Origin: Lachnospiraceae bacterium
GTDB taxonomy: Bacteria; Bacillota; Clostridia; Lachnospirales; Anaerotignaceae
NCBI GenBank assembly: GCA_910576545.1
Contig: CAJTKM010000016.1
Coordinates: forward strand, 1 to 64,000
Direction of reading: 5' to 3'
DNA length: 64,000 bases
Shown here in pieces: positions 17,377 through 25,582 of the stretch (positions within the stretch are counted from its first letter, which is position 1; every line of letters starts with the position of its first letter). A model generated the notes under the pieces. The model had not been told where the DNA came from and did no database searches. It was given only the letters and a program-made list of their open reading frames with translations. Position numbers and translations under genes: made by a program.

Positions 17377-18084
17377 ATGGATACTTTTCGCGAAACGGAT
17401 TTATATGAGCCTGTCCGCCGCTTTTTGGAAGAGGAAGGTTACACGGTGCAGGCGGAAGTAAAGGGCTGTGACGTTGCGGCGGTCAAAAACGGGCATCTTG
17501 TTATTGTGGAACTGAAAAAGGCGTTTAATCTGCGGCTGGTCTATCAGGCGCTGGAGAGGCAGAGCCGCACAGAACTGGTATTTGTTGCAATACCCCGCCC
17601 GAAAAAAGGGCAGAGGGAAAAGGCATGGAAGGATATGCTTCGTTTATTGAAACGGCTGGAACTGGGGCTTTTGACTGTTGCGATAGACAGCCCCCTCCGG
17701 ACGGTAGACGTTGTTCTGGAGCCTTCTGACAGCATCGCATGGAAAAACCGCAAAAAACGGGAGCGTTTACAGGCGGAATGGGATGGGCGGCAGACAGATG
17801 CCAATACCGGCGGCATAACGCGTCGAAAAATCATGACGGCTTTTCGGGAAAAATCACTGCATTTATGCTGTCTGATAGAAAAATACGGGGAAATTTCTAC
17901 GGCACAGCTTAAGGACTGGGGACTCGTGGACGGATATGCCGCGATACTCAGCCGCAATTATTACCGCTGGTTTCGGCGTGTGGCAAAAGGGTGCTATACA
18001 CTTTCAGAGGAAGGGCAGCGCGCCATTTTGGAGGAGGATTATCGCAAGACGGTGGAATTTTACAGGAATGAGGGAGAAAAATGA
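17377..18084 (+). CDS. DUF2161-family PD-(D/E)xK protein
   Basis: A 235-residue protein. The N-terminal part shows a nuclease-fold pattern: 'LYEPVRRFLEEEGYTVQAEVKGCDVAAV' then 'LVIVELKKAFN' (E-x-K, about residues 45-52), as in DUF2161 proteins. The C-terminal part (about 165-235) looks like a winged helix ('EISTAQLKDWG', 'RRVAKGCYTLSEEGQ'). The function of the family is not established. Its stop overlaps the yccF start by 4 bases (ATGA). Confidence 0.78.
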   Translation: MDTFRETDLYEPVRRFLEEEGYTVQAEVKGCDVAAVKNGHLVIVELKKAFNLRLVYQALERQSRTELVFVAIPRPKKGQREKAWKDMLRLLKRLELGLLTVAIDSPLRTVDVVLEPSDSIAWKNRKKRERLQAEWDGRQTDANTGGITRRKIMTAFREKSLHLCCLIEKYGEISTAQLKDWGLVDGYAAILSRNYYRWFRRVAKGCYTLSEEGQRAILEEDYRKTVEFYRNEGEK

Positions 18085-18467
18085 CAGGATTTCAGGTTTT
18101 AGGCAACATTTTGTGGATTCTTTTTGGCGGGCTGCTTTCCGCGCTGTGCTGGTTTCTGGCGGGGTGTGTCTGCTGCATTACGATAATTGGCATCCCTGTG
18201 GGACTGCAATGTTTCAAATTCGCGAAACTGGCGCTTTGCCCCTTCGGCAGAATCATTTACTACGGCAATATGTCCTCCGGCTCTGTCTTGCTGAACGTAC
18301 TTTGGATACTGCTCTGCGGGATAGAACTGGCGGTTGCTTCCGCCATGATGGGTATTATCTGCTGTTTGACGATTATCGGTATTCCCTTCGGTTTGCAGCA
18401 TTTCAAATTTGCCGCGCTCGCGCTTATGCCTTTCGGCGCGGAGATACGGGAAGGCGGTGGCAGGTAA
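18081..18467 (+). CDS. yccF: YccF-family inner-membrane protein
   Basis: A 128-residue membrane protein with two copies of the YccF motif: 'LGNILWILFGGLLSALCWFL' then 'CCITIIGIPVGLQCFKFAKLALCPFG', repeated from about residue 70 as 'LLNVLWILLCGIEL...CCLTIIGIPFGLQHFKFAALALMPFG'. The GIP-x-G-x-Q-x-FKFA core is diagnostic. Four hydrophobic segments are expected. Physiological role unknown. The start overlaps DUF2161; the stop overlaps the next start (TAATG). Confidence 0.9.
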   Translation: MTGFQVLGNILWILFGGLLSALCWFLAGCVCCITIIGIPVGLQCFKFAKLALCPFGRIIYYGNMSSGSVLLNVLWILLCGIELAVASAMMGIICCLTIIGIPFGLQHFKFAALALMPFGAEIREGGGR

Positions 18468-19156
18468 TGGAGCGGAGCAGAAAAAATTTTCTGAAAAAGG
18501 TTATCCTGAGCCTGTGCTGTCTGTGTATATTGGGGCTGGGCGTGGTATATGGTATCAGCGACTACATGGAGCGGCATACAGTCGGGCGCATTCTTTCATC
18601 AGGGGAGGCGCAGAAGCTGGATGCGGATTGTATTCTGGTGCTGGGCTGCAGGGTGCATGAGGATGGCAGCCCCAGCCTTATGCTGGCGGACAGGCTGGAA
18701 AAGGGCATTGAGCTGTATGAAAGCGGTGCATCGGCGCGCCTGCTGATGAGCGGCGACCATGGACGTTCGGAGTATGACGAGGTGAATACCATGAAAGCGT
18801 TTGCGGTGGAGCAGGGTGTGCCCTCAGAGGCGGTCTTTATGGACCATGCCGGATTTTCCACCTATGACAGCATTTACCGCGCGAAGGATGTGTTTCAGGC
18901 GGAAAAAATCATTGTGGTTTCTCAGGAATACCACCTGTCAAGGGCGTTGTATATCGCAGAGCGTCTGGGATTGGATGCCTATGGTGTTGCGGCGGCGGAT
19001 ATTTCCTATCAAGGGGCAACCTATCGAAGCCTGCGTGAAGCTGCGGCAAGGGGGAAGGATTTCCTGCTGGCATGGGTGCAGCCCCAGCCGAAATTTCTCG
19101 GTGAGGCGGTGCCGGTCAGCGGCAATGGAGATTTGACGAATGATAAAGAGATGTAA
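18467..19156 (+). CDS. SanA/YdcF-type DUF218 protein, membrane anchored
   Basis: A 229-residue protein with an N-terminal membrane anchor ('VILSLCCLCILGLGVVYGI', about residues 11-29) and a DUF218 domain: 'ADCILVLGCRVHEDGSPSLM', 'LADRLEKGIELY', 'LLMSGDHG', 'IIVVSQEYHLSRALYIAERLGL'. Members such as SanA, ElyC and YdcF act in envelope integrity or polyprenol-linked precursor metabolism; the exact reaction here is unknown. ATG 18467 overlaps the yccF stop by one base, which fixes the start. Confidence 0.85.
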   Translation: MERSRKNFLKKVILSLCCLCILGLGVVYGISDYMERHTVGRILSSGEAQKLDADCILVLGCRVHEDGSPSLMLADRLEKGIELYESGASARLLMSGDHGRSEYDEVNTMKAFAVEQGVPSEAVFMDHAGFSTYDSIYRAKDVFQAEKIIVVSQEYHLSRALYIAERLGLDAYGVAAADISYQGATYRSLREAAARGKDFLLAWVQPQPKFLGEAVPVSGNGDLTNDKEM

Positions 19157-19606
19157 AACAGGGAATGGTTAATCTACACCGTATTGATATCAGTGAACGG
19201 TTCGCTTCTTACTCGTCTTTTTCTGCATCCTGTACGGCAGTTACCCTATTTCAGTTTGTTGGTTGATACTGTTTTATGAATAGCTATCATACGAAGGATT
19301 TTTTCTTTTGCCGTTGTGTGGCAGATTATTATTCTATATTCATTTCTATAGCAATCCAATATGGGTTCCCATCATGCGATTGTTTAGGGTGGTTTCGTTC
19401 ATGTGATTATATGCAATAATTTATTGGACTGCTATAGTTCCGTTTTGTCACAGTACGGGGCAGTCGTACTAAAATTCTGCTTTGACATTTCTGCACAAAT
19501 GCGGTATTTTCCCCATAAAAAGACCTAAGACTTTCTCTGGAAAGATTTGTTTTGAAACCAGAGGTTTCGTTGTTTCAGCTGATAAAAAGATTTTTTTATA
19601 AAAAGG
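19157..19606. other. AT-rich intergenic stretch without recognisable gene
   Basis: No reading frame with a ribosome site, no tRNA-like fold and no clear repeat. It lies between the SanA-like gene and the flagellin control region. Confidence 0.5.
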
Positions 19607-19639
19607 GCGTTTTCTGTTCCGGCAGGGAACGCTTTTTTT
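19607..19639 (+). terminator. Rho-independent terminator (rightward)
   Basis: GCGTT pairs with AACGC and CTG with CAG through G-U wobbles, 6-base loop, then TTTTTTT. It would stop rightward transcripts from the SanA operon before the flagellin switch. Confidence 0.65.
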
Positions 19640-19673
19640 GTATTGCGCGGAATTGCGGAGAGCGGGACAAAAT

Positions 19674-19697
19674 AAAAAAGCCTGCCAATGGCGGGCT
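19674..19697 (-). terminator. Rho-independent terminator (leftward), ends OFF-state transcript
   Basis: On the minus strand AGCCCGCC pairs with GGCAGGCT across a 3-base loop (one G-U), followed by TTTTTTATTTTG. It faces the leftward flagellar promoter at 19853-19879 and would give a transcript of about 170 bases in the present orientation. Confidence 0.8.
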
Positions 19698-19772
19698 ACA
19701 CTATTTTTAAGAAGTTACAATTTGCCGGATTCAACTTTTCTTGTCAAATATCACATTTTTTTCAAGTTCTAC

Positions 19773-19798
19773 TTCTGATAAACAGAATTATCAGAAGT
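19773..19798 (+). repeat. Left 26-bp inverted repeat of the flagellin promoter switch
   Basis: The 26-bp sequence matches the reverse complement of 19929-19954 at 25 of 26 positions. It is also nearly palindromic itself (ACTTCTGATAA / TTATCAGAAGT around ACAGAA, 19771-19798). The orientation of the non-symmetric core (ACAGAA here, TTCTGT on the right) shows the two copies are inverted. Confidence 0.85.
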
Positions 19799-19928
19799 GA
19801 AACTTCACAAAATTTCAAATTTTATGCACTTTTTCTTGCCTTTCTGATTTGTATATCGGCACACATCCCTTTAGATTTAGTGTTTTGGAAAAAAATTTTT
19901 GGAATTTTAGTAAGATTTTTCAAAAATT
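19799..19928. promoter_or_regulatory. Putative invertible 130-bp promoter segment upstream of csrA-flagellin
   Basis: The segment lies between the two halves of a 26-bp inverted repeat and holds one flagellar promoter, now pointing left. Inversion around the midpoint would move the promoter to about 19848-19874, facing csrA and flagellin, with a leader of about 130 bases before csrA. No other flagellar promoter is visible between 19955 and 20356, so flagellin expression probably depends on this segment. Inversion itself has not been observed here. Confidence 0.78.
19853..19879 (-). promoter_or_regulatory. Consensus SigmaD/Sigma28 flagellar promoter, leftward
   Basis: On the minus strand TAAA (19879-19876) and GCCGATAT (19860-19853) are separated by exactly 15 bases, matching the Bacillus SigD consensus TAAA-N15-GCCGATAW at every position. 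Transcription would start near 19845 and run away from flagellin. Confidence 0.85.
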
Positions 19929-19954
19929 ACTTCTGATAATTCTGTTTATCGGAA
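19929..19954 (-). repeat. Right 26-bp inverted repeat of the flagellin promoter switch
   Basis: Reverse-complement partner of 19773-19798 with a single mismatch (near 19951). It lies 60 bases before the csrA start. Confidence 0.85.
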
Positions 19955-20014
19955 CCAAGCAGGAAATCTGCCTTTCAATATTGCACAAACAGCGAATACA
20001 AGGAGGTTTTTGCG

Positions 20015-20224
20015 ATGTTATCACTGGGAAGAAAATCCGGACAATATGTTGTCATTGGCGAGAACATTGTCGTAAAAGTGGAGGGGACGAAAAACGGGCT
20101 GAAATTGCTTGTAGACGCCCCTGCGGATGTATCAGTCATCCGAAGCGAGGTTTGGGAGAGGGACCACCCGACTCCGGCATGCATCCTGGAGGATGCGAAA
20201 CGGGCAAAGAAAAGCCCTGCTTAA
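20015..20224 (+). CDS. csrA: Carbon storage regulator CsrA
   Basis: A 69-residue RNA-binding dimer. It has the 'MLSLGRKSGQYVVIGENI' N-terminal strand and the 'LLVDAPADVSVIRSEVWE' region whose Arg contacts GGA motifs. In Firmicutes CsrA represses flagellin translation by covering its ribosome site and is released by FliW. Here it is directly upstream of flagellin, the usual place, but no fliW is in the window. AAGGAGG (20000-20006) precedes the ATG. The C-terminal ~20 residues are longer and more basic than in Bacillus CsrA. Confidence 0.92.
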   Translation: MLSLGRKSGQYVVIGENIVVKVEGTKNGLKLLVDAPADVSVIRSEVWERDHPTPACILEDAKRAKKSPA

Positions 20225-20303
20225 ATCCATCTGATTTTGTTCTTCCGCCGCGTTAAGGTACCGGCGGGGCGGAGGTTCAAAATATATCACATTACTCAAC
20301 GAT

Positions 20304-20348
20304 CAGGGGGAAAAGGAAGTCCCCTGGTGCATATTTCCATGAAGGAGG
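20304..20348 (+). promoter_or_regulatory. CsrA-binding leader of flagellin (hairpin GGA plus Shine-Dalgarno GGA)
   Basis: CAGGGG (20304-20309) pairs with CCCCTG (20321-20326) and exposes AAAAGGAAG in the loop (GGA at 20315-20317). A second GGA lies in the ribosome site GAAGGAGG (20341-20348). In B. subtilis hag CsrA binds one upstream hairpin site and one site over the Shine-Dalgarno; the arrangement here is the same, with GGA motifs 29 bases apart. Confidence 0.75.
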
Positions 20349-20356
20349 CAATATTT

Positions 20357-23233
20357 ATGAGGATTCAACACAACATTATGGCGCTCAACGCTTACAGACA
20401 GCTGGGCGGCAACAACAACGCATTGGCGAAAAATCTGGAAAAACTGTCTTCCGGTTACAGAATTAACCGCGCAGGCGACGACGCGGCTGGTCTGGCTATC
20501 TCCGAAAAAATGAGAGCGCAGATCAAAGGCCTGGAAGCGGCTCAGAAAAACGCGAACGACGGCATTTCCCTGGTACAGACCGCAGAAGGCGCGCTGACAG
20601 AAGTTCATTCCATGCTGAACAGAATGGTATATCTGGCTACACAGTCCGCAAACGGCACATACGACAACGAAGTTGACCGTGCGAACCTGGACAAGGAAGT
20701 TCAGACTCTGAAAGAAGAAATCGACAGAATTTCCAAATCCACAAACTTCAACGGCCTGAAGCTGCTGGACGGCTCTATGGACGCAGAGGCGACACAGACC
20801 ACAGGCGGCACGACAGACGTTCCTATCCTGCAGGAAGTTGCTACAAACCCGACTTTGGAAGTTGGTACAAAGACCGTTCTGCATAAGGACAGCCCCGAAG
20901 AAGCAAAAACGGAAATCAACGTAGAACTGCACAATGTACAGCTCACAGAGAAGAGCCAGGAAGGCGATACCATCCAATTCAAGGTGGGCGACAACACGGT
21001 TGAACTGGAATTTGCCGCAACAGAAAACCTTGCACAGGGCATCCTGAAAGCCGGCGAATCCTATGACGCTGAGAAGATTGCAACAGCAATCGCAAACAAA
21101 TTCAACATGGCTGGCAACAACCTGATCGAAGGGCAGGAATTTAGGGCAACCGCAACCAAAAATTCGATCAAATTCGAGCAGGAGCAGCCGCCGAAAGACC
21201 CGACACAGGTTGTAAACGCGAATGTTGACGTCAAGATTGACTATGTTACAAACCCGAACGGCAACCCTGTGGAATATACAGCGAAGATCAAAGATGACGC
21301 ACTGAAGGTTGGCAACAAGATCACAATCGGCGGCGACCAGCTGACAATCGGCGAGGGCAAGCTGGCAGGCACGACTGGCCTTACAGATGCTTTCCCTGCG
21401 GCTGGCTTTGAAACAGAGAGCGGCTATAAGGTAAGCTACGATGCGGCAAAGGGTGAGTTGAAGGTAATAGATCCGAACGGCACGCTGGGCGCACCTGCGT
21501 TGAAATTTGACAGCTACAGCACAGCTTTGAAGGTAAAAGGCACAGAAACAAAGGGTACTGATGCAACAAAGGCAACGGCTGAATATACACTTGCAAAGGA
21601 CCTTGCGACTGGCGACAAGATTGAATTTGCTGGAGATACATTTACAGTCCAGGCTGACGGAAGCCTGGTTGGTGGTACTACCTATGATGCGGCAGTAGCA
21701 AATGGTAAGGTAACATTTACTGCTAAAACAGCTGGTGTTGCAGGCAACTCTCCGGCAGCTGAAGACGTTAAGGTTACCTATGCGGCAAAGACAGGCGTGA
21801 CAACAACGACAGGTGCAACGAATTCTACAGCTACAATTACATTGGATGTTGCAGCGGCGGAAAATGACACAATAACTGTTCATGGTGTAACATATACGAG
21901 AGGCGCAACAGGCACCACTTGGGCAGCGGCAACAGGTGCTGAATTTGATATTGTAGAATCTGCCGATGGAAAAACCTTGACGCTTACAGCGAACACAGCA
22001 AATGCAGCTACTGACTTAAGTGGCGAGGGCGTTGACTACACGTTTGCGGCAAGGACAGATGCAGATGCGGCTACAGCAACTGGCGGTGCGGCAGCAACAA
22101 ATGCAAAACTGGAGTACAACCTGGATACCGCAAACCTGAAAGATGGCGATAAGATCCTGTTCACAGATAAGAACGGGGCTGACAAGGAAGTTATCTTCAA
22201 AACAGACCTTGCAACCTCTTTGGCAAATGCAGGCATTAATGTTACAGATTTGCATAATGGTGCGGCAGTTACCGGCAATAAGCTGACCATCACAAGCCAG
22301 GGCACTGCAGGCGCGGCGGACGCAGTTCCCACTTTCAAACTGGAAACCGCGAAGAAAGAGGACAAATCCGTTACCATGACGACACCCGCAAACGCGGACA
22401 GCATCACAGGTACATGGAACGTGCGCAGCACGCAGAACAAGCAGGGTGCGGCAGCAGGCGGCGGCCAGCTTGCAAGCACCGTATTCGACCTGACAGCTGA
22501 CATGGTGAAGGATGGCAACAGCCTGACCATCGGCAAGGAAACGTATGTATTCAAGGTTGGCGCAGACAGCACGACAAAGGCTGCCCCCGGCCAGACTATC
22601 ATCGACCTGAGTGCTTATAAGGCTGACGATGCTGGTCTGATTGACGCAGCTGGCGCGGCTTTGGCGAATGAAACAGGCAACAAGGCGTTCACGATTGGTT
22701 ACTCCGATGACGGCAAGATTTCCATCCATGAGAAGGAAGGCCAGACACAGTACACCAACGGTGAACTGGAAAGCATTGAAGAGTTTGACAAGCTCGTTTA
22801 CATGAAGTCCCCCGAAGTAACAGAGGCAACAGGCAAGGGCCTGACCTTCCAGGTTGGCGATACGGCTGACGACTTCCAGAAGGTTGCGCTGAGCATTAAG
22901 GATATGAGCTCTGCCGGCCTTGACATTGCTGACGTTTCTATCGGCACGATTGAGGACGCTTCGGCTGCAATCGACAAGATTAAAACAGCTATCAATACAG
23001 TATCCTCCCAGCGCGGTGACCTGGGCGCGATCCAGAACAGACTGGAGCACACCATCAACAACCTGGGTGTTCAGACAGAAAACATCACTGCTGCGGAAAG
23101 CCGCATCAGAGATACAGACATGGCAGAGGAAATGATGGCATACACGAAGAACAACATTCTGGTTCAGGCTGCACAGGCTATGCTTGCGCAGGCGAACCAG
23201 GTTCCTCAGGGTATCCTCCAGCTTCTCCAGTAA
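20357..23233 (+). CDS. hag: Flagellin, very long, with repeated variable domains
   Basis: A 958-residue filament protein; typical flagellins have 270-550. The conserved D0/D1 N-terminus ('[20 protein letters not shown]', '[20 protein letters not shown]', '[15 protein letters not shown]') and C-terminus ('[15 protein letters not shown]', '[14 protein letters not shown]', '[15 protein letters not shown]') are intact. Between about residues 145 and 860 lies a Thr/Ala/Gly-rich insert containing about five diverged modules beginning with 'GDKIxFxGxTFT'-like strands near residues 311, 413, 498, 588 and 712. These would form surface-exposed outer domains. ATG 20357 has GAAGGAGG upstream. Expression is probably controlled by the invertible promoter and by CsrA. 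Confidence 0.95.
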   Translation: MRIQHNIMALNAYRQLGGNNNALAKNLEKLSSGYRINRAGDDAAGLAISEKMRAQIKGLEAAQKNANDGISLVQTAEGALTEVHSMLNRMVYLATQSANGTYDNEVDRANLDKEVQTLKEEIDRISKSTNFNGLKLLDGSMDAEATQTTGGTTDVPILQEVATNPTLEVGTKTVLHKDSPEEAKTEINVELHNVQLTEKSQEGDTIQFKVGDNTVELEFAATENLAQGILKAGESYDAEKIATAIANKFNMAGNNLIEGQEFRATATKNSIKFEQEQPPKDPTQVVNANVDVKIDYVTNPNGNPVEYTAKIKDDALKVGNKITIGGDQLTIGEGKLAGTTGLTDAFPAAGFETESGYKVSYDAAKGELKVIDPNGTLGAPALKFDSYSTALKVKGTETKGTDATKATAEYTLAKDLATGDKIEFAGDTFTVQADGSLVGGTTYDAAVANGKVTFTAKTAGVAGNSPAAEDVKVTYAAKTGVTTTTGATNSTATITLDVAAAENDTITVHGVTYTRGATGTTWAAATGAEFDIVESADGKTLTLTANTANAATDLSGEGVDYTFAARTDADAATATGGAAATNAKLEYNLDTANLKDGDKILFTDKNGADKEVIFKTDLATSLANAGINVTDLHNGAAVTGNKLTITSQGTAGAADAVPTFKLETAKKEDKSVTMTTPANADSITGTWNVRSTQNKQGAAAGGGQLASTVFDLTADMVKDGNSLTIGKETYVFKVGADSTTKAAPGQTIIDLSAYKADDAGLIDAAGAALANETGNKAFTIGYSDDGKISIHEKEGQTQYTNGELESIEEFDKLVYMKSPEVTEATGKGLTFQVGDTADDFQKVALSIKDMSSAGLDIADVSIGTIEDASAAIDKIKTAINTVSSQRGDLGAIQNRLEHTINNLGVQTENITAAESRIRDTDMAEEMMAYTKNNILVQAAQAMLAQANQVPQGILQLLQ

Positions 23234-23271
23234 TTTCACAAAAAAGAATTTCAGATTCTTTGAGTCCATTT

Positions 23272-23299
23272 GGGCAGACCTTCGGGCCTGCCCTTTTTT
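23272..23299 (+). terminator. Rho-independent terminator after flagellin
   Basis: GGGCAG/CTGCCC stem with an inner CC-TTCG-GG tetraloop, followed by TTTTTT, 40 bases after the flagellin stop. Confidence 0.92.
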
Positions 23300-23311
23300 G
23301 TAAGCGGAAAA

Positions 23312-23332
23312 CCATGGGCTACGCCCATGGCT
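23312..23332. repeat. Perfect 8-bp hairpin, possible IS200/IS605 relic end
   Basis: CCATGGGC-TAC-GCCCATGG. A second hairpin (AAACCAC...GTGGTTT) lies near 23480-23506. Paired hairpins like these resemble ends of IS200/IS605 elements, but no tnpA or tnpB lies between them. Positions 23333-23515 hold no gene. Confidence 0.3.
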
Positions 23333-23515
23333 TAAAAAAGATTACAACGGTGAGCAGAAAACGAAAATTTTCCTGTGTTGCGATAAAAAAGGTTTGCCAA
23401 CCCAATAAATTTGCGGCTGGCAGACTTTTCAATGCGCCTTAAGGCACAGCAAGTAACAGAGCCTTATAAGCTAAGTGCAAACCACATCTTTTTTGCGTGG
23501 TTTTGATAGTCTGCT

Positions 23516-24337
23516 TCAAATGAGAATTTCCATGCCGTCATAGGCAAAGGAAATGCCGTCCAGCTGTTTTTCCAGTTCCTGATAATAGCCGTAAGATTTC
23601 CCCCAGATTTCATCGATATGCGTGACAATAATTTTTTTGATTCGGTAATATTTCTTTAATTCCATGACCTCATCCAGTGTAAAAATTTCGTCTTTGAATG
23701 GTGCGTCCGCAAGCCGCATACCGTCGTTCAATATGCCATTGTCAGAAACCAGACTGAGGATGAAAATATCCGCGTCAAAATACAGGTCATTATGGGCGAA
23801 TGGCTTGGGATTGCAGCAGGCATACACGGCTTTTTTTGTTCCTTCCCGAATAATGTAAAACGTGATATTCCGGTCAGGGTTATGATTCACCATGTCGATA
23901 GAAATATGTTCAATTTCTATATGGGAGGTTTCATGGACATCAATACAATGGAGGACGTCCCCGTAGTATTTCAGGCAGTCCAGATTCATACGGTTAATGT
24001 CCGCAATGACTTCGGGAAGGGCATAAAAGCCAACTGGTGTGCTTTTTTCTTTGATAAAGTCATAGCCGATTTTTTCCACAATGCGGATTCCTTTCACATG
24101 GTCGGGGTCACAGTGGGAAATGGAAAGATGTTTCACCTTGGAAATATTCTGCCTGTTGCAGGCCACCGCAATATCTTCGGGGGTATCTATCAGCATTTGA
24201 ATATCTTCAATATACAGGCTTGGCCCCAGCCGTTCATACCGACCGCCTTTTTCCCGCGCTTCCCTGCACAGGCCGCATTCGCAGAAGGAACTGGGGATAA
24301 TCGACATTCCGCCGCTTCCGACAATTTTTAATTTCAT
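23516..24337 (-). CDS. MBL-fold metallohydrolase, PhnP-like
   Basis: A 273-residue protein with the metal-binding motif 'LSISHCDPDHVKGI' (HxDxDH-like; Cys replaces the usual third-position residue) at about residues 75-88, and further ligands likely in 'VNHNPD' and 'IIVTHIDEIWG'. The N-terminal 'GSGGMSIIPSSFCECGLCREARE' contains C-x-C-x-x-C, a zinc site also seen in PhnP-type phosphodiesterases. The substrate is unknown. ATG 24337 has GGAGG 10 bases upstream, preferred to the TTG at 24346. It is transcribed away from flagellin. Confidence 0.75.
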   Translation of the reverse strand: MKLKIVGSGGMSIIPSSFCECGLCREAREKGGRYERLGPSLYIEDIQMLIDTPEDIAVACNRQNISKVKHLSISHCDPDHVKGIRIVEKIGYDFIKEKSTPVGFYALPEVIADINRMNLDCLKYYGDVLHCIDVHETSHIEIEHISIDMVNHNPDRNITFYIIREGTKKAVYACCNPKPFAHNDLYFDADIFILSLVSDNGILNDGMRLADAPFKDEIFTLDEVMELKKYYRIKKIIVTHIDEIWGKSYGYYQELEKQLDGISFAYDGMEILI

Positions 24338-24429
24338 GGTTATCAATCCTCCTGATTCTTTTGTAATCGCAGCAGAAAGTCTGCTGTTCAGGGCAGGATG
24401 GCGAGAAATATGCCCGACCTGCTAAGAAG

Positions 24430-25368
24430 CTATAAGTCCAGACGGAGCTGATTTATTTTGTATGAAAACATCTTTCGCTCAGTAATTTTATCTTCTGTTC
24501 CAATTTCACCGATCAAAAGCGGAGAATTGGGATTGTGGTTTCCTCTGTTTGCTCCAACTGACTTTTCGTTATAATTTGCGTAACAATATCGGCAGCCATT
24601 TCTGCAAGTATTGTAGGCGCCAATATCCAGACTTTCCATGCAGCCACACTCTGACCGTTGGTTTTTGTCCTTTTTTATTTTCAAAGGAACTTGTATCAGC
24701 TGCCCAAATAGCCGGTCATCGATACATCTTGCGTGTTCGATCCCGTATTGCTGCAAGTCGATTCCTTCAGCGCAGGTATCTACACGCAAACCGTAACTAT
24801 GGGCAATTTCGGCTATACTTTTCGCCAGCTGTTCCTGTTGTTCCGCGGAAAAGCCGGTAGGGGATAACGCTGCTATATTTTTCTCCGTATTGCGGTAAAA
24901 ATCCAGAAAACTGATTGTACATTTTTTTGTATACGAAGAAAGCCGTTTTGCCAATTTTTCAAAATAGCGGATATGATAGTCCGCTGTATAGGTTTTGCTG
25001 AGGAAAATGGGGTCGTATCGCCATATCACACGGTCCGGGCCAATGAAATCAGATAACCGCTGAAAAGCCGGAACGATGACTTTGTCTTTGCTGGGAATGT
25101 TTTTTTCCACATCTGCTCCGTAGCTGTTGAGTGTAAACTGGAAATAGTACATATAATCTTTTAGTGCCTCCAGTTTATCCAGCATAGGTATCGGATTTTT
25201 TGTCCAAAAGACAATACCGTCCACAACCTCTGGAGAAAGGTTGATTCGGCTGATCTGATGCACGTTCATGGGATTGCGTACATACACGTATCCAGCCTTA
25301 ATGCGATTCAGAAACCAGCCTGAATAATATGTTGGAATATCTGTTCTTCTGCTTGCGCTTATAATCAT
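24430..25368 (-). CDS. DUF1848-family protein with C-terminal cysteine cluster
   Basis: A 312-residue protein beginning 'MIISASRRTDIPTYYSGWF', the signature of DUF1848. It includes 'GIVFWTKNPIPM', 'WRYDPIFLS' and a C-terminal cluster 'CGCMESLDIGAYNTCRNGC' followed by 'RYCYANYN', likely to bind an iron-sulfur cluster. The family is related to radical SAM/SPL-like proteins, and its reaction is unknown. The same-strand MBL-fold gene follows after 92 bases, so the two may be co-transcribed. Confidence 0.85.
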   Translation of the reverse strand: MIISASRRTDIPTYYSGWFLNRIKAGYVYVRNPMNVHQISRINLSPEVVDGIVFWTKNPIPMLDKLEALKDYMYYFQFTLNSYGADVEKNIPSKDKVIVPAFQRLSDFIGPDRVIWRYDPIFLSKTYTADYHIRYFEKLAKRLSSYTKKCTISFLDFYRNTEKNIAALSPTGFSAEQQEQLAKSIAEIAHSYGLRVDTCAEGIDLQQYGIEHARCIDDRLFGQLIQVPLKIKKDKNQRSECGCMESLDIGAYNTCRNGCRYCYANYNEKSVGANRGNHNPNSPLLIGEIGTEDKITERKMFSYKINQLRLDL

Positions 25369-25413
25369 AATGGCCTCTCAAAAGATAATATTGCGTAAAG
25401 AACCTGATTTTGA

Positions 25414-25582
25414 CTTAGAACTTATCTGTAAATAAGATACTTGCAGATTGCACAGTCAGATTTTTTTGCAGGCAGGGAGCTTTTTTGCAGGCGTACCGGG
25501 TGGTACGGCAAGAAAAAGCGACAAAGGCTGCCGGAAAAGATGGAGCAGGATGTGCGTAGATAATTTACGGATAGGTTTTAAG
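25414..25582 (+). repeat. MITE-like element, copy A
   Basis: A 169-bp sequence with about 20-bp imperfect terminal inverted repeats (CTTAGAACTTATCTGTAAAT at the left; the right end is its complement with three differences). The inside contains a GCGTACCGGGTGGTACGGC palindrome. A second copy in opposite orientation is at 58517-58684. It codes for nothing recognisable and lies between the DUF1848 gene and the XRE regulator. Confidence 0.8.

Noticed and set aside
19688-19936. 82-codon frame across the flagellar switch
   Set aside because: It overlaps the terminator, both inverted repeats and the promoter; hydrophobic only because the region is T-rich.
19773-19954. The two palindromes as ordinary terminators or a regulator operator pair
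   Set aside because: Neither has a T-run, and a simple operator pair would not need a non-symmetric core in opposite orientation. The consensus flagellar promoter pointing the wrong way between them is better explained by inversion, although operator function is not excluded.
20303-21883. 526-codon minus-strand frame opposite flagellin
   Set aside because: It is a shadow of the flagellin gene: cysteine-rich, without a ribosome site or recognisable domain, while the plus-strand frame has full flagellin motifs.
22016-23269. 417-codon minus-strand frame opposite the flagellin C-terminus
   Set aside because: Same reason; the composition reflects the complement of flagellin codons.
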